DNA of 64,000 nucleotides from Flavobacterium sufflavum. GTDB taxonomy: Bacteria; Bacteroidota; Bacteroidia; Flavobacteriales; Flavobacteriaceae. The notes beneath the pieces are model-generated. The model made no database searches. It was not told the DNA's origin and worked only from the letters and a program-made list of their open reading frames with translations. Shown piece by piece: positions 28,297 to 37,212 of this stretch (positions are counted from its first letter, which is position 1; each line of letters starts with the position of its first letter). Location: contig NZ_SACJ01000001.1 of NCBI RefSeq assembly GCF_004016525.1, positions 248,001 through 312,000 of the forward strand, given 5' to 3'. Both the position numbers and the translations under genes were made by a program.

Positions 28297-28388
28297 GATT
28301 AGCCCTAGCCCTGATAGCAGTGGAAATCCTTTTAAGTTTTTTCTTTAAAAACTTAAAAGATTGAAACGAATAGCAGGATTAGCTTCAA
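28297..28388 (+). repeat. Flavobacterium-type intergenic hairpin repeat inside the nuo operon
   Basis: The left half reads GATTAGCCCTAGCCCTGATAG and the right half ends CGAATAGCAGGATTAGCTTC. An inner arm CTTTTAAGTTTTT (28329-28341) pairs with AAAAACTTAAAAG (28347-28359). The outer parts also pair partly, giving a long interrupted hairpin. I recall very similar sequences scattered between genes of many Flavobacterium genomes. It carries no ORF and lacks a terminator tail beyond the hairpin. Confidence 0.6.
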
Positions 28389-28406
28389 ATAAAAAATAAA
28401 ATAAAG

Positions 28407-28952
28407 ATGTCAATAGAAACCATATCCTTATCGGGAAGAAAAAAACAAGTCTCTAATAAAGAGATGACTTTTTTAGAGCGTTTGTATCTTGTTGCGATTG
28501 TAAAAGGATTAATCATTACACTAAAACACCTGTTTTCAAGAAAGGTTACCATCCAGTATCCGGAGCAAGTGCGTACCATGAGTCCTGTCTATCGCGGGCA
28601 ACACATGTTGAAGCGTGACGAACAAGGTAGAGAAAACTGTACTGCTTGCGGTTTATGTGCTTTGTCTTGTCCTGCCGAAGCCATCACGATGAAAGCTGCC
28701 GAGCGTAAGCCTAACGAAAAGCATTTGTATCGCGAGGAGAAATATGCCGAAATATATGAGATTAATATGTTGCGTTGTATTTTTTGCGGATTGTGCGAAG
28801 AGGCCTGTCCAAAAGATGCGATTTATTTGACTACTTCAAAACTATTGGTTCCTTCGAGTTATGAAAGAGAAGATTTTATTTTTGGAAAAGATAAATTAGT
28901 GATGCCTTTAGAAATGGCTATCAAGAATACTGAACTTAAAAAGGCTAACTAA
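28407..28952 (+). CDS. nuoI: NADH-quinone oxidoreductase subunit I
   Basis: This ferredoxin-like subunit has two [4Fe-4S] clusters, N6a and N6b: CX2CX2CX3CP at 78-88 (CTACGLCALSCP) and at 124-134 (CIFCGLCEEACP). Its 181 residues include a short amphipathic N-terminal region (RLYLVAIVKGLIITLKHLF) that anchors it to NuoH. nuoJ starts directly after its stop. Confidence 0.97.
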   Translation: MSIETISLSGRKKQVSNKEMTFLERLYLVAIVKGLIITLKHLFSRKVTIQYPEQVRTMSPVYRGQHMLKRDEQGRENCTACGLCALSCPAEAITMKAAERKPNEKHLYREEKYAEIYEINMLRCIFCGLCEEACPKDAIYLTTSKLLVPSSYEREDFIFGKDKLVMPLEMAIKNTELKKAN

Positions 28953-29492
28953 ATGATACATATTCCTGATTTTGCACACGCATCAACTGTACAAATTATA
29001 TTTTGTTTCTTAGCGTTTATCACTGTAATTACCGCTTTCTTAGCCATCTTTAGTAGAAATCCTATTCATAGTGCGCTTTACCTGGTTATTAGCTTTTTCT
29101 CTATAGCCGGTCATTACCTGCTATTGAACTCTCAGTTTTTAGCTATTGTTCACGTTATAGTGTACTCAGGTGCGATTATGATTTTGTTCCTTTTCACGAT
29201 CATGTTGATGAATTTGAATAAGCAAAATGAAGTTCATAAACCCCGTATAACCCGATTAGGAGCTATAGTTTCCTTTTGTTTAATCTGTATTGTTTTGATT
29301 TTGGTATTTATCAATTCAAAACCCATAGCGGGAGAATACATTGCAACTGGTGAGGATTACCAATCGATTAAAGTTTTAGGACGTGTTTTGCTAAACGAAT
29401 ACATGGTTCCTTTTGAATTTGCTTCTATCTTGCTTTTAACTGCGATGATTGGAGTTGTATTATTGTCTAAAAAAGAAAAAACGGAGAAATAA
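28953..29492 (+). CDS. nuoJ: NADH-quinone oxidoreductase subunit J
   Basis: This 179-residue inner-membrane subunit has five predicted helices, with [21 protein letters not shown] and [27 protein letters not shown]; the latter is the conserved pi-bulge helix region. The ATG follows the nuoI stop with no gap. Confidence 0.95.
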   Translation: MIHIPDFAHASTVQIIFCFLAFITVITAFLAIFSRNPIHSALYLVISFFSIAGHYLLLNSQFLAIVHVIVYSGAIMILFLFTIMLMNLNKQNEVHKPRITRLGAIVSFCLICIVLILVFINSKPIAGEYIATGEDYQSIKVLGRVLLNEYMVPFEFASILLLTAMIGVVLLSKKEKTEK

Positions 29493-29493
29493 A

Positions 29494-29814
29494 ATGACAA
29501 ATATTTTAAATGAAATAGGCATAGAGAACTATATCTTCCTTTCTGTAATACTTTTTTGTATTGGAGTATTTGGAGTTTTATACAGACGAAATGCCATCAT
29601 CGTATTTATGTCGATAGAAATTATGTTGAATGCGGTAAACCTTTTATTCGTTGCATTTTCAACCTATCATCAGGATGCACAAGGGCAGGTATTTGTGTTT
29701 TTCTCTATGGCTGTGGCTGCTGCCGAAGTTGCAGTAGGTTTAGCAATTTTGGTATCGATTTATAGAAATTTAGGTTCGATTGATATTAATAATTTAAAAA
29801 ACTTAAAAGGATAA
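29494..29814 (+). CDS. nuoK: NADH-quinone oxidoreductase subunit K
   Basis: The start at 29494 ([18 protein letters not shown]) gives 106 residues; the frame is open 15 codons upstream but that overlaps nuoJ. The three helices carry conserved acidic residues ([18 protein letters not shown] and [17 protein letters not shown]). This antiporter-like (MrpC) subunit belongs to the membrane arm. Confidence 0.96.
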   Translation: MTNILNEIGIENYIFLSVILFCIGVFGVLYRRNAIIVFMSIEIMLNAVNLLFVAFSTYHQDAQGQVFVFFSMAVAAAEVAVGLAILVSIYRNLGSIDINNLKNLKG

Positions 29815-29820
29815 ACGATA

Positions 29821-31704
29821 ATGAATACGAATTTAGCTTTACTCTTATTATTAGCTCCTTTTTTAGGATTTTTATTTAATATTTTCTTTGGGAAAAAGAT
29901 TGGAAAATCGGCTTCAGGAATTATTGGGACACTAACAGTTGTAGTTTCATTTGTTGCTACTGTTGTTTTTTTCCTTCAAATTAACGAGACCAAAGAAGCC
30001 ATCCAAATTGAATTATTCAATTGGATTCAAATTAGTAATTTCCGTGTGAATTTTGGTTTCCTGTTAGACCAATTATCGATTTTGTGGTTGCTTTTTGTAA
30101 CAGGAATTGGTTCTTTAATTCACCTCTACTCTATCAGCTACATGCATGATGATGAGAATATGCACAAGTTCTTTGCTTATCTGAATTTGTTTATCTTCTT
30201 CATGGTTGCATTAGTTATCGGAAGCAACTTATTGGTACTATTCATCGGATGGGAAGGTGTTGGACTTTGTTCTTACCTGCTTATCGGATTCTGGCATAAA
30301 AACCAGGAATACAATGATGCTGCTAAAAAAGCTTTCATCATGAATAGAATTGGAGATTTAGGATTGTTGATTGGTATATTCATCATCGGTTCTTTATTCT
30401 CAACTTTAGATTATTCTACTTTAAAAACAGCTATTGCTACATCTGGTAATTTAGATATTACGATGATTTCTCTTGCTGCTTTTGCATTGTTTATTGGAGC
30501 TTGTGGTAAATCGGCACAAATTCCTTTGTACACCTGGTTGCCTGATGCGATGGCTGGACCTACACCGGTTTCGGCATTAATTCACGCTGCAACGATGGTT
30601 ACCGCCGGTATTTTCATGGTAACAAGATTGAATTTTGTATTTGATTTAGCACTGGAAGTACAAAACATCATTGCCATTGTAGGAGCTGTAACGTCTTTAG
30701 TTGCTGCAACAATTGCTTTGGTTCAAACCGACATCAAAAAAGTATTGGCTTATTCTACGGTTTCCCAATTGGGATTAATGTTTTTGGCCTTAGGTTTTGG
30801 TGCTTATGAAATTGCTGTTTTTCATGTAATTACTCATGCCTTCTTTAAAGCTTGTTTGTTCTTAGGTTCAGGATCGGTAATTCACGCTTTACACGGAGAA
30901 CAGGATATGCGCAGAATGGGTGGATTGAAAAAAGTAATGGGAATCACTTTTATTACTTTCTTACTTTCATCATTAGCTATTTCAGGAATCCCTCCTTTTT
31001 CAGGATTTTTCTCGAAAGACGAAATTTTAATGACTGCTTTTGAGCACAACATAGTGCTGTGGGTTATTGCTTCTCTGGCTTCGTTAATGACTGCTTTCTA
31101 TATGTTCCGTTTGTTGTACCTGACTTTCTTCAAAGAATTCAGAGGAACAGAACATCAAAAAAGCCATTTACACGAAAGTCCGGCATTAATTACTTTCCCA
31201 CTTATTGTATTGGCAATTTTGGCAACTATCGGTGGTTTAATTAGTTTACCAACGAATAGCTGGTTGAGTGGCTATTTAGCACCTTTATTTTCGAAAGAAG
31301 TTCACGAAGCACACCATTTTGGAACAACAGAATATACTTTAATGGCCATTGCTGTAATTGGCGGATTAATCGGAATTACAATCGCTTTTATAAAATACAT
31401 CAAACAAAATCAGGTTCCTGCCGAAGATGCCGAAATTACAGGCTTTGCCAAAGTGCTTTACAATAAATATTATGTAGATGAAATCTATGATGCTATCTTC
31501 GTAAATTCAGTAAACGGCTTGTCCAGATTCTTTAGAGATTATGTAGAAACTGCCTTATCAGCTGCAGTATTTGGATTAGGAAAAGTAACCAACGAATTAA
31601 GTTACCAAGGGAAAAAATTACAAACCGGAAGTATTGGTTTTTACTTGTTTGTATTTGTTCTAGGACTTTGCAGCATAGTAACTTATTTATTTTTAGCTCA
31701 ATAA
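29821..31704 (+). CDS. nuoL: NADH-quinone oxidoreductase subunit L
   Basis: This 627-residue distal antiporter-like proton-pumping subunit carries GWEGVGLCSYLLIGFW (with the key Glu), LPDAMAGPTPVSALIHAATMV and KACLFLGSGSVIHALHGEQD. The C-terminal lateral helix region precedes YNKYYVDEIYDAIFVN, and a terminal membrane helix closes the protein. nuoM begins 9 bp later. Confidence 0.97.
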   Translation: MNTNLALLLLLAPFLGFLFNIFFGKKIGKSASGIIGTLTVVVSFVATVVFFLQINETKEAIQIELFNWIQISNFRVNFGFLLDQLSILWLLFVTGIGSLIHLYSISYMHDDENMHKFFAYLNLFIFFMVALVIGSNLLVLFIGWEGVGLCSYLLIGFWHKNQEYNDAAKKAFIMNRIGDLGLLIGIFIIGSLFSTLDYSTLKTAIATSGNLDITMISLAAFALFIGACGKSAQIPLYTWLPDAMAGPTPVSALIHAATMVTAGIFMVTRLNFVFDLALEVQNIIAIVGAVTSLVAATIALVQTDIKKVLAYSTVSQLGLMFLALGFGAYEIAVFHVITHAFFKACLFLGSGSVIHALHGEQDMRRMGGLKKVMGITFITFLLSSLAISGIPPFSGFFSKDEILMTAFEHNIVLWVIASLASLMTAFYMFRLLYLTFFKEFRGTEHQKSHLHESPALITFPLIVLAILATIGGLISLPTNSWLSGYLAPLFSKEVHEAHHFGTTEYTLMAIAVIGGLIGITIAFIKYIKQNQVPAEDAEITGFAKVLYNKYYVDEIYDAIFVNSVNGLSRFFRDYVETALSAAVFGLGKVTNELSYQGKKLQTGSIGFYLFVFVLGLCSIVTYLFLAQ

Positions 31705-31713
31705 TTTTATATC

Positions 31714-33156
31714 ATGAACGTATCAGTACTATTAATTATACTTCTTGTTGGCTCATTTGCTACTTATTTTGCCGGTGACAAACTAGCTTCAAAAGTGGCT
31801 CTATTATTCAGCTTATTCGCTTTAGGAACTTCAATTGCTTTATTGAATATTTATAATGCAGGTGAAAACATCAGTTGTTTTAAATTTTGGATTAACAATC
31901 CTTCAATTTCTTATTCGTTAACAGCCGATGGATTATCGCTAATCATGCTATTATTAACTACAGCATTGACACCTTTAATCATCTATTCTTCTTTTGGAAA
32001 CGAATATAAAAATGCTAAATCATTTTATGCACTAATCCTGTTTATGGCATTTGCTATGTCTGGGACATTCTTAGCATCTGATGGTCTTTTATATTATATT
32101 TTCTGGGAATTATCATTAATTCCTATTTATTTCATTGCCTTGATTTGGGGGAATGGAGATACCGAAGAACGTAAAAAAGCAGTAGTTAAATTCTTTATCT
32201 ATACTCTTGCAGGTTCTTTATTCATGCTAATTGCTTTTGTCTATTTATACCAAAAAGCAGGTAGTTTCCTTATTCAGGATTTATACAAATTGGAATTAAG
32301 CCGAATGGAACAATTCTGGATTTTCTGGGCATTCTTCCTGGCTTATGCTATCAAAATTCCAATCATCCCTTTCCATACCTGGCAGGCAAAAGTGTACCAA
32401 AAAGCACCAACAGTGGGAACCATGCTTTTATCAGGTATTATGCTAAAAATGGGATTGTATAGCGTTTTGCGTTGGCAATTACCATTAACTCCTATTGCAG
32501 CAAGAACTTATTTACCTATATTGATTGGTTTTGGAATTGCGGGAGTAATCTACGGTTCGATTGTGGCTTTAAGACAAAAAGATTTGAAAAAATTATTGGC
32601 TTATTCTTCATTGGCACACGTTGGCTTAATTGCTGCAGGAGCTTACACTCTAACAATTGACAGTTTACGCGGAGCGGTTTTACAAATGATTGCCCACGGT
32701 TTTGTTGTAGTGGGATTATTCTTTGCTGCCGAAATTGTTTATAGAAGATACGAAACCAGAGTAATTGCCGACATGGGTGGTATTCGAACTCAAGCACCAA
32801 AATTTGCTTCGATGTTTATGATTTTGGTTTTGGCATCTGTAGCCTTGCCTACTACTTTTAACTTTGTTGGAGAATTCACGGTTTTATACAGTCTTTCACA
32901 AATCAATCTATGGTTTGCCCTTTTAGGAGGAACAACCATTATCTTAGGCGCTTATTATATGTTGAAAATGTACCAACAAGTAATGCTTGGAGAAACTAAT
33001 GCAAAAGTATTTGCAGATGTAACTTTCCATGAAACTTTAGTTTTGGTTATTATAATTGCAGTTTTATTCTTTTTTGGATTGTACCCAAGACCAATTAATG
33101 AGCTAATCACTCCTTGTTTGGATCAGATTTTAAGAACAATAAATAAAATTCAGTAA
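31714..33156 (+). CDS. nuoM: NADH-quinone oxidoreductase subunit M
   Basis: This 480-residue antiporter-like proton-pumping subunit has about 14 helices. Key segments are FYIFWELSLIPIYFIALIWG (Glu of the ion pair), KIPIIPFHTWQAKVYQKAPT, RQKDLKKLLAYSSLAHVGLI and ALPTTFNFVGEFTVLYSL. The gap to nuoN holds a short repeat hairpin. Confidence 0.97.
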   Translation: MNVSVLLIILLVGSFATYFAGDKLASKVALLFSLFALGTSIALLNIYNAGENISCFKFWINNPSISYSLTADGLSLIMLLLTTALTPLIIYSSFGNEYKNAKSFYALILFMAFAMSGTFLASDGLLYYIFWELSLIPIYFIALIWGNGDTEERKKAVVKFFIYTLAGSLFMLIAFVYLYQKAGSFLIQDLYKLELSRMEQFWIFWAFFLAYAIKIPIIPFHTWQAKVYQKAPTVGTMLLSGIMLKMGLYSVLRWQLPLTPIAARTYLPILIGFGIAGVIYGSIVALRQKDLKKLLAYSSLAHVGLIAAGAYTLTIDSLRGAVLQMIAHGFVVVGLFFAAEIVYRRYETRVIADMGGIRTQAPKFASMFMILVLASVALPTTFNFVGEFTVLYSLSQINLWFALLGGTTIILGAYYMLKMYQQVMLGETNAKVFADVTFHETLVLVIIIAVLFFFGLYPRPINELITPCLDQILRTINKIQ

Positions 33157-33172
33157 TAAATTCACACTAAAG

Positions 33173-33197
33173 ATTTAAGTGCTTTGATCTTAAATCC
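33173..33197 (+). repeat. Small hairpin between nuoM and nuoN
   Basis: GATTTAAG (33173-33180) pairs with CTTAAATC (33190-33197). There is no U-tract; it belongs to the word-repeat spacers seen elsewhere in the window. Confidence 0.4.
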
Positions 33198-33215
33198 TGA
33201 ATCACTAAATAAAAT

Positions 33216-34586
33216 ATGAACACATTAATAGCAATAATAGGATTAGGTATTTTATGCCTTATATTAGAAATTTTTGATGCCAGAAAGGCAATCATTCCAA
33301 TTGTCGTTATTGGATTGTTGGCTGTACTGGGATTAGATATTACTGAATTTAATAGCCCTAACGCCTACTACAACAACATGATTATTGTAGGTAAATTTTC
33401 GTCTGCATTTTCAGCATTATTTATCATACTAACTATTTTCTTAGTGAGTTTAGGTCATAAGTTTTATGAAAATCATCAAACTAAAATCTCCGATTTTGTT
33501 GCCATAAAAATATTCTTGTTGGCGGGAGCAGTTGCCATGGTTTCTTTTGGAAATTTAGCGATGTTCTTTTTAGGTATCGAAGTCTTATCTATTGCCTTAT
33601 ATGTTTTGGCGTCAAGCAACCGATTGAGCATTAAAAGTAATGAAGCCGGATTGAAATATTTCCTGATGGGTTCATTTGCTTCTGGAATTATCCTTTTTGG
33701 TATCTGTTTAATTTACGGTGCTATGGGAAGTTTTGACGTTACTGAAATTAGCGAATTATCACGTTCAGCCGAGTTGCCAATTTGGTTCCCAATTGGAATT
33801 GTTTTGGTTTTTATTGGAATGCTTTTCAAAATTGCAGCTGTACCTTTCCATTTCTGGGCACCTGATGTATACGAAGGTTCCCCTGCATTGACTACGGCTT
33901 TAATGAGTACGTTGGCAAAAGTAGTAGCCATTGCTACCTTATACAAATTAGTTAAAACCATGAATGCTGATATTTCTCCTTCATTCCAATTAATAATTGT
34001 AATTATATCAATTGCTTCGATGACGGTTGGAAATATCATGGCTTTACGCCAGGTAAATGTAAAACGTATGTTGGCATTTTCAGGTATTTCACATGCCGGA
34101 TTCATGTTGATGACTTTATTAAGCACAGTCAAATCTTCAGGAACTTTATTATACTATACTTCGGCTTATGCCTTAGCAGGAATCGCAGCTTTCAGCGTAA
34201 TTTTATATGTATGTAAAACCAAAGAAAATGAAGACATCACTAATTTCCAAGGTTTAGGGAAAAACAATCCATTAATGGCGGCTATCTTAACTGCTTCATT
34301 ACTTTCTATGGCCGGTATTCCAATATTCAGTGGTTTCTTCGCTAAGTTGTTCTTATTCAATCAAACTATTCAGGCTGGATTTATTGCCTTAGTTATAGTT
34401 GCTGTAATCAATTCGATTATAAGTGTGGGTTACTACTTTAAATTGATTTTGGCAATGTATACCAAAGAACCAAACGAAGCTAAAATTCCAACTCCTGCAG
34501 TTATCTATGCTGTAGCAGTTATTTCAATTGTTTTAAATATCGCTTTAGGATTATTCCCTTCCTTTGTTTTAGATTTGTTAGGATAA
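33216..34586 (+). CDS. nuoN: NADH-quinone oxidoreductase subunit N
   Basis: This 456-residue third antiporter-like subunit is the last gene of the operon. Motifs are MFFLGIEVLSIALYVLASSN, AAVPFHFWAPDVYEGSPALTT, RQVNVKRMLAFSGISHAGFM and LLSMAGIPIFSGFFAK. The operon order A-N is complete and is followed by a terminator. Confidence 0.97.
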   Translation: MNTLIAIIGLGILCLILEIFDARKAIIPIVVIGLLAVLGLDITEFNSPNAYYNNMIIVGKFSSAFSALFIILTIFLVSLGHKFYENHQTKISDFVAIKIFLLAGAVAMVSFGNLAMFFLGIEVLSIALYVLASSNRLSIKSNEAGLKYFLMGSFASGIILFGICLIYGAMGSFDVTEISELSRSAELPIWFPIGIVLVFIGMLFKIAAVPFHFWAPDVYEGSPALTTALMSTLAKVVAIATLYKLVKTMNADISPSFQLIIVIISIASMTVGNIMALRQVNVKRMLAFSGISHAGFMLMTLLSTVKSSGTLLYYTSAYALAGIAAFSVILYVCKTKENEDITNFQGLGKNNPLMAAILTASLLSMAGIPIFSGFFAKLFLFNQTIQAGFIALVIVAVINSIISVGYYFKLILAMYTKEPNEAKIPTPAVIYAVAVISIVLNIALGLFPSFVLDLLG

Positions 34587-34609
34587 AAAACTTTATTACA
34601 AATTATACA

Positions 34610-34650
34610 ATAGCCATCAAGAGTCATTTTGATGGCTATTTTAATTTTCA
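34610..34650 (+). terminator. Intrinsic terminator of the nuo operon
   Basis: AATAGCCATCA (34610-34620) pairs with TGATGGCTATT (34631-34641) and is followed by TTAATTTTC, a moderately good U-tract. Confidence 0.75.
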
Positions 34651-34718
34651 AATATTTCTCTTCAATCTCCTTTTCCTAATAAAAACATAAAAATCAATCT
34701 TTTCCAAAAGCATTTCAT

Positions 34719-34738
34719 TACATTTGTATATACAAATG
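34719..34738 (+). promoter_or_regulatory. Perfect 18-bp palindrome overlapping a -7 element
   Basis: CATTTGTATATACAAATG at 34721-34738 equals its own reverse complement. The -7 candidate TACATTTG (34719-34726) overlaps its left half, so a dimeric regulator bound here would block RNA polymerase. The TTGTATATACAA core resembles MarR/HxlR-type operators; no such regulator lies in the window. Confidence 0.65.
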
Positions 34739-34763
34739 AATTTATTCACTTTAAAAATTAAAG

Positions 34764-35480
34764 ATGGAAAACAAACTCAAAATACAAATCTGGTCGGATA
34801 TCATGTGTCCGTTTTGTTATATAGGAAAAAGAAGGCTGGAAAATGCTATTACCCAATTTGGTCATCAAGACACCATTGAAATCGAGTGGAAAAGTTTCCA
34901 ACTAGATCCTAATTTCATAGCTTCAGAAGACGACAATTTAGTGGAACATCTTGCCGAAAAATATAGAAAAGATAAAGATTGGGCTATAGAAACCTTAGAG
35001 AACATGACCCAAAATGCAGCTAATTCAGGACTGGAATTTCATTTTGAGAAATCCGTTATGGCAAACTCTTTTCATGCACATCGCTTATTGCATTTGGCAA
35101 AAAAACAAAACTTAGGTTCTCAACTAAAAGAATTGCTCTTTAAAGCTTATTTTACAAATGGAGAAGATGTAAATAATAAAGAAACTCTAAAACAAATAGG
35201 CATTCAGGCTGGTCTTGATCCTAACAAAATAGACGAAGTACTTAATTCTAATAGTTACGCCGATGAAGTGCAACAGGACATGCTTGCGGCACAAAAGATA
35301 GGAGTTCAGGGAGTACCGTTTTTTATATTCGATAATAAATATGCTATTTCGGGAGCACAGCATGTGGAAACCTTTGTAAAAACGCTGGAAAAAGTTTGGG
35401 AAGAAGGAGATTTCGAATCAAAAATTACTATCTTGAACGCTACTTCAGAAAATAGCTGTGGTATTGATGGTTGTAATTAA
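34764..35480 (+). CDS. DsbA family (FrnE-like) dithiol oxidoreductase
   Basis: The 238-residue protein with thioredoxin fold and helical insert has the redox motif CPFC at 15-18 (SDIMCPFCYIGKRRLE) and a cis-Pro loop in GVQGVPFFIF. It has no signal peptide, so it acts in the cytoplasm like FrnE (polyketide biosynthesis / oxidative-stress-linked) proteins, not in periplasmic disulfide formation. A Cys near the end (SCGIDGC) may take part in redox chemistry. It lies 11 bp before the oxidoreductase gene, under the palindromic operator. Confidence 0.92.
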   Translation: MENKLKIQIWSDIMCPFCYIGKRRLENAITQFGHQDTIEIEWKSFQLDPNFIASEDDNLVEHLAEKYRKDKDWAIETLENMTQNAANSGLEFHFEKSVMANSFHAHRLLHLAKKQNLGSQLKELLFKAYFTNGEDVNNKETLKQIGIQAGLDPNKIDEVLNSNSYADEVQQDMLAAQKIGVQGVPFFIFDNKYAISGAQHVETFVKTLEKVWEEGDFESKITILNATSENSCGIDGCN

Positions 35481-35491
35481 TTGAAATAATA

Positions 35492-36484
35492 ATGAGTGCT
35501 ATAAATAAAGAAAATAGAATTATTCGTTGGGGAATTATAGGTTGCGGAGATGTAACAGAAAAGAAAAGTGGTCCGGCTTATCAAAAAACAGAAGGCTTCG
35601 AAATTGTAGCCGTAATGCGAAGAGATGCTGAAAAAGCAGCCGATTATGCTAAAAGACATGGTATAAAAAAATACTATTCGGATGCTGATGCATTGATTAA
35701 TGACCCCGAAATTGACGCTGTTTACATAGCAACTCCTCCTGATTCACATAAATTATACGGATTAAAAGTGGCCGAAGCCGGAAAAATATGCTGCATCGAA
35801 AAACCATTGGCTCCAAGCTATGAAGACAGCAAGGCCATTTATGATGCCTTCAAAACTAAAAACATTCCGCTTTTTACCGCTTATTACAGACGTTCTTTAC
35901 CCCGCTTTAAGCAAATAAAAAAATGGCTCGAAGCCAATAGCATTGGACAAATAAGACATATCAACTGGCATTTGAGTAAACCAGCTTCTGCTCAAGATTT
36001 ATCGGGATTGTACAATTGGCGCACCGATGCTAAAGTTGCCAAAGGAGGCTATTTTGATGATTTAGCCAGTCATGGTTTGGATTTATTCAATTATCTGTTA
36101 GGAGACATTAAAGAAGTTTCGGGAATGAGCCTGAATCAGCAGGATTTATATTCTGCTAAAGATGCCTTAGTTGCCTGCTGGCAACATGAAAGTGGTGTTA
36201 CAGGAACAGGCAGCTGGAATTTTGGTTGTGCTACAAGAGAAGACAAAGTGGTTATTTATGGAAGTCAGGGAACAATCGAATTTTCAATATTCGATGAAAA
36301 CCCAATAATCCTAACAAATGAAAACGGAATTATCCCCCTTGAAATAGAACATCCTGAAAACGTACAACTCCATCATGTACAGCAAATGAGAGAACATCTA
36401 TTTGACCAGGGAATTCATCCTTCTAACGGGGCAACAGCTACACATACCAGCTGGATTATGGATAAAATAATGGGAAATATATAA
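35492..36484 (+). CDS. Gfo/Idh/MocA family NAD(P)-dependent oxidoreductase
   Basis: The 330-residue protein has an N-terminal Rossmann domain (RWGIIGCGDVTEKKSGPAYQ at about 9-28), YIATPPDSH, the catalytic-lysine motif CIEKPLAPSYED, and a C-terminal alpha/beta domain with HGLDLFNYLLGDI. The family oxidises or reduces sugars and cyclitols; the substrate is not evident. It is co-transcribed with the DsbA-like gene and followed by a terminator. Confidence 0.9.
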   Translation: MSAINKENRIIRWGIIGCGDVTEKKSGPAYQKTEGFEIVAVMRRDAEKAADYAKRHGIKKYYSDADALINDPEIDAVYIATPPDSHKLYGLKVAEAGKICCIEKPLAPSYEDSKAIYDAFKTKNIPLFTAYYRRSLPRFKQIKKWLEANSIGQIRHINWHLSKPASAQDLSGLYNWRTDAKVAKGGYFDDLASHGLDLFNYLLGDIKEVSGMSLNQQDLYSAKDALVACWQHESGVTGTGSWNFGCATREDKVVIYGSQGTIEFSIFDENPIILTNENGIIPLEIEHPENVQLHHVQQMREHLFDQGIHPSNGATATHTSWIMDKIMGNI

Positions 36485-36491
36485 AATAAAA

Positions 36492-36520
36492 AAAGTCCCG
36501 AATTTTCGGGACTTTCTTTT
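36492..36520 (+). terminator. Intrinsic terminator of the dsbA-like/Gfo operon
   Basis: AAAGTCCCGAA (36492-36502) pairs with TTCGGGACTTT (36505-36515), followed by CTTTTTT. Confidence 0.85.
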
Positions 36521-36653
36521 TTCACTACACAAACTAATTAATTACTAACTAATAGCAAATTTCTAACCACTAATCTATTATCATAATTCGTGCCAAAAAT
36601 TAAATTCGAACTTTTTTCTTCAAAATAATTATTAAAAAATAGCTCTTTCAATA

Positions 36654-37025
36654 CTACAAAGCTGGTTTTTCAACTTCTGAAAGAGGAACAGACATTATTG
36701 TTGCTGAATCATTCAAAACTAAAACTTCATATTTTATAATTTTAGTTTTAGACTCTTCAACTAAATAATACAAACCATCACTAAAGTTATTCAAGTCATA
36801 ACTTCTAACAACCTTACCATTCACCGCAAGCTTCTCGCTATGGATTAACTTATCATCAGCATCATAAATACTTATTTTCATTTGATCTTTATCTTCCAAA
36901 TCGAATGAGATCATTTTTTCTTGTCGAAATTTATTGTGTGATGAAAAATTAACCGCCACTGCATACACATTCATAGCTAATAAAACTACTCCTACTACTA
37001 AACTAATTTTTAAAATCTTTTTCAT
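36654..37025 (-). CDS. Small secreted protein, paralogue A (bracketing the PUL)
   Basis: The 123-residue protein has a signal peptide (MKKILKISLVVGVVLLAMN, cleavage near VYA) and a beta-rich body with ISIYDADDKLIHSEKL, RSYDLNNFSDGLYYLVEES and KIIKYEVLVLNDSATIMS. It is clearly homologous to the protein at 60883-61284: both have KISIYDA/NVSIYDA, SYDLN/TYDLN, DGLYYLVEESKTK/DGVYYLVAESKTK and SATIMS/TATIMS. The GLYYLV...KYEVLV end recalls type IX secretion C-terminal domains or DUF3244, but this is weak. The promoter is shared with its paralogue. Confidence 0.8.
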   Translation of the reverse strand: MKKILKISLVVGVVLLAMNVYAVAVNFSSHNKFRQEKMISFDLEDKDQMKISIYDADDKLIHSEKLAVNGKVVRSYDLNNFSDGLYYLVEESKTKIIKYEVLVLNDSATIMSVPLSEVEKPAL

Positions 37026-37033
37026 AATACATG

Positions 37034-37148
37034 TTTTTTAGATTTATAATCATTTAATAGTGCAAAGTTATGGGAAGCCTTAATCTAAAAAGAATAGTAG
37101 ATTTTCCAATTAATATGTTATTTTACCTTTTACTAAAACGTTATCATT
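37034..37148 (-). promoter_or_regulatory. Conserved promoter region of paralogue A
   Basis: On the minus strand, a 34-bp upstream box (37115-37148, core AACGTTTTAGTAAAAGGTAA), a -7 element TAACTTTG (37063-37070) and a leader motif ATTATAAATCTAAAAAA (37034-37050) occur. All three recur upstream of the paralogue at 60883-61284; the box lies 45 bp from the -7 element and the leader motif 9 bp from the ATG in both. The box also lies 65 bp upstream of the divergent AraC gene. Confidence 0.7.
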
Positions 37149-37212
37149 AAACATTGTTAATATTACATATTTTTTTGTTAATTTAGTATAGCCAAACCAA
37201 ATTGAAAAGAAA

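Noticed and set aside
32516..32800. 94-residue minus-strand ORF inside nuoM
   Set aside because: It is a Gln/Leu-rich shadow of nuoM with no protein-like features.
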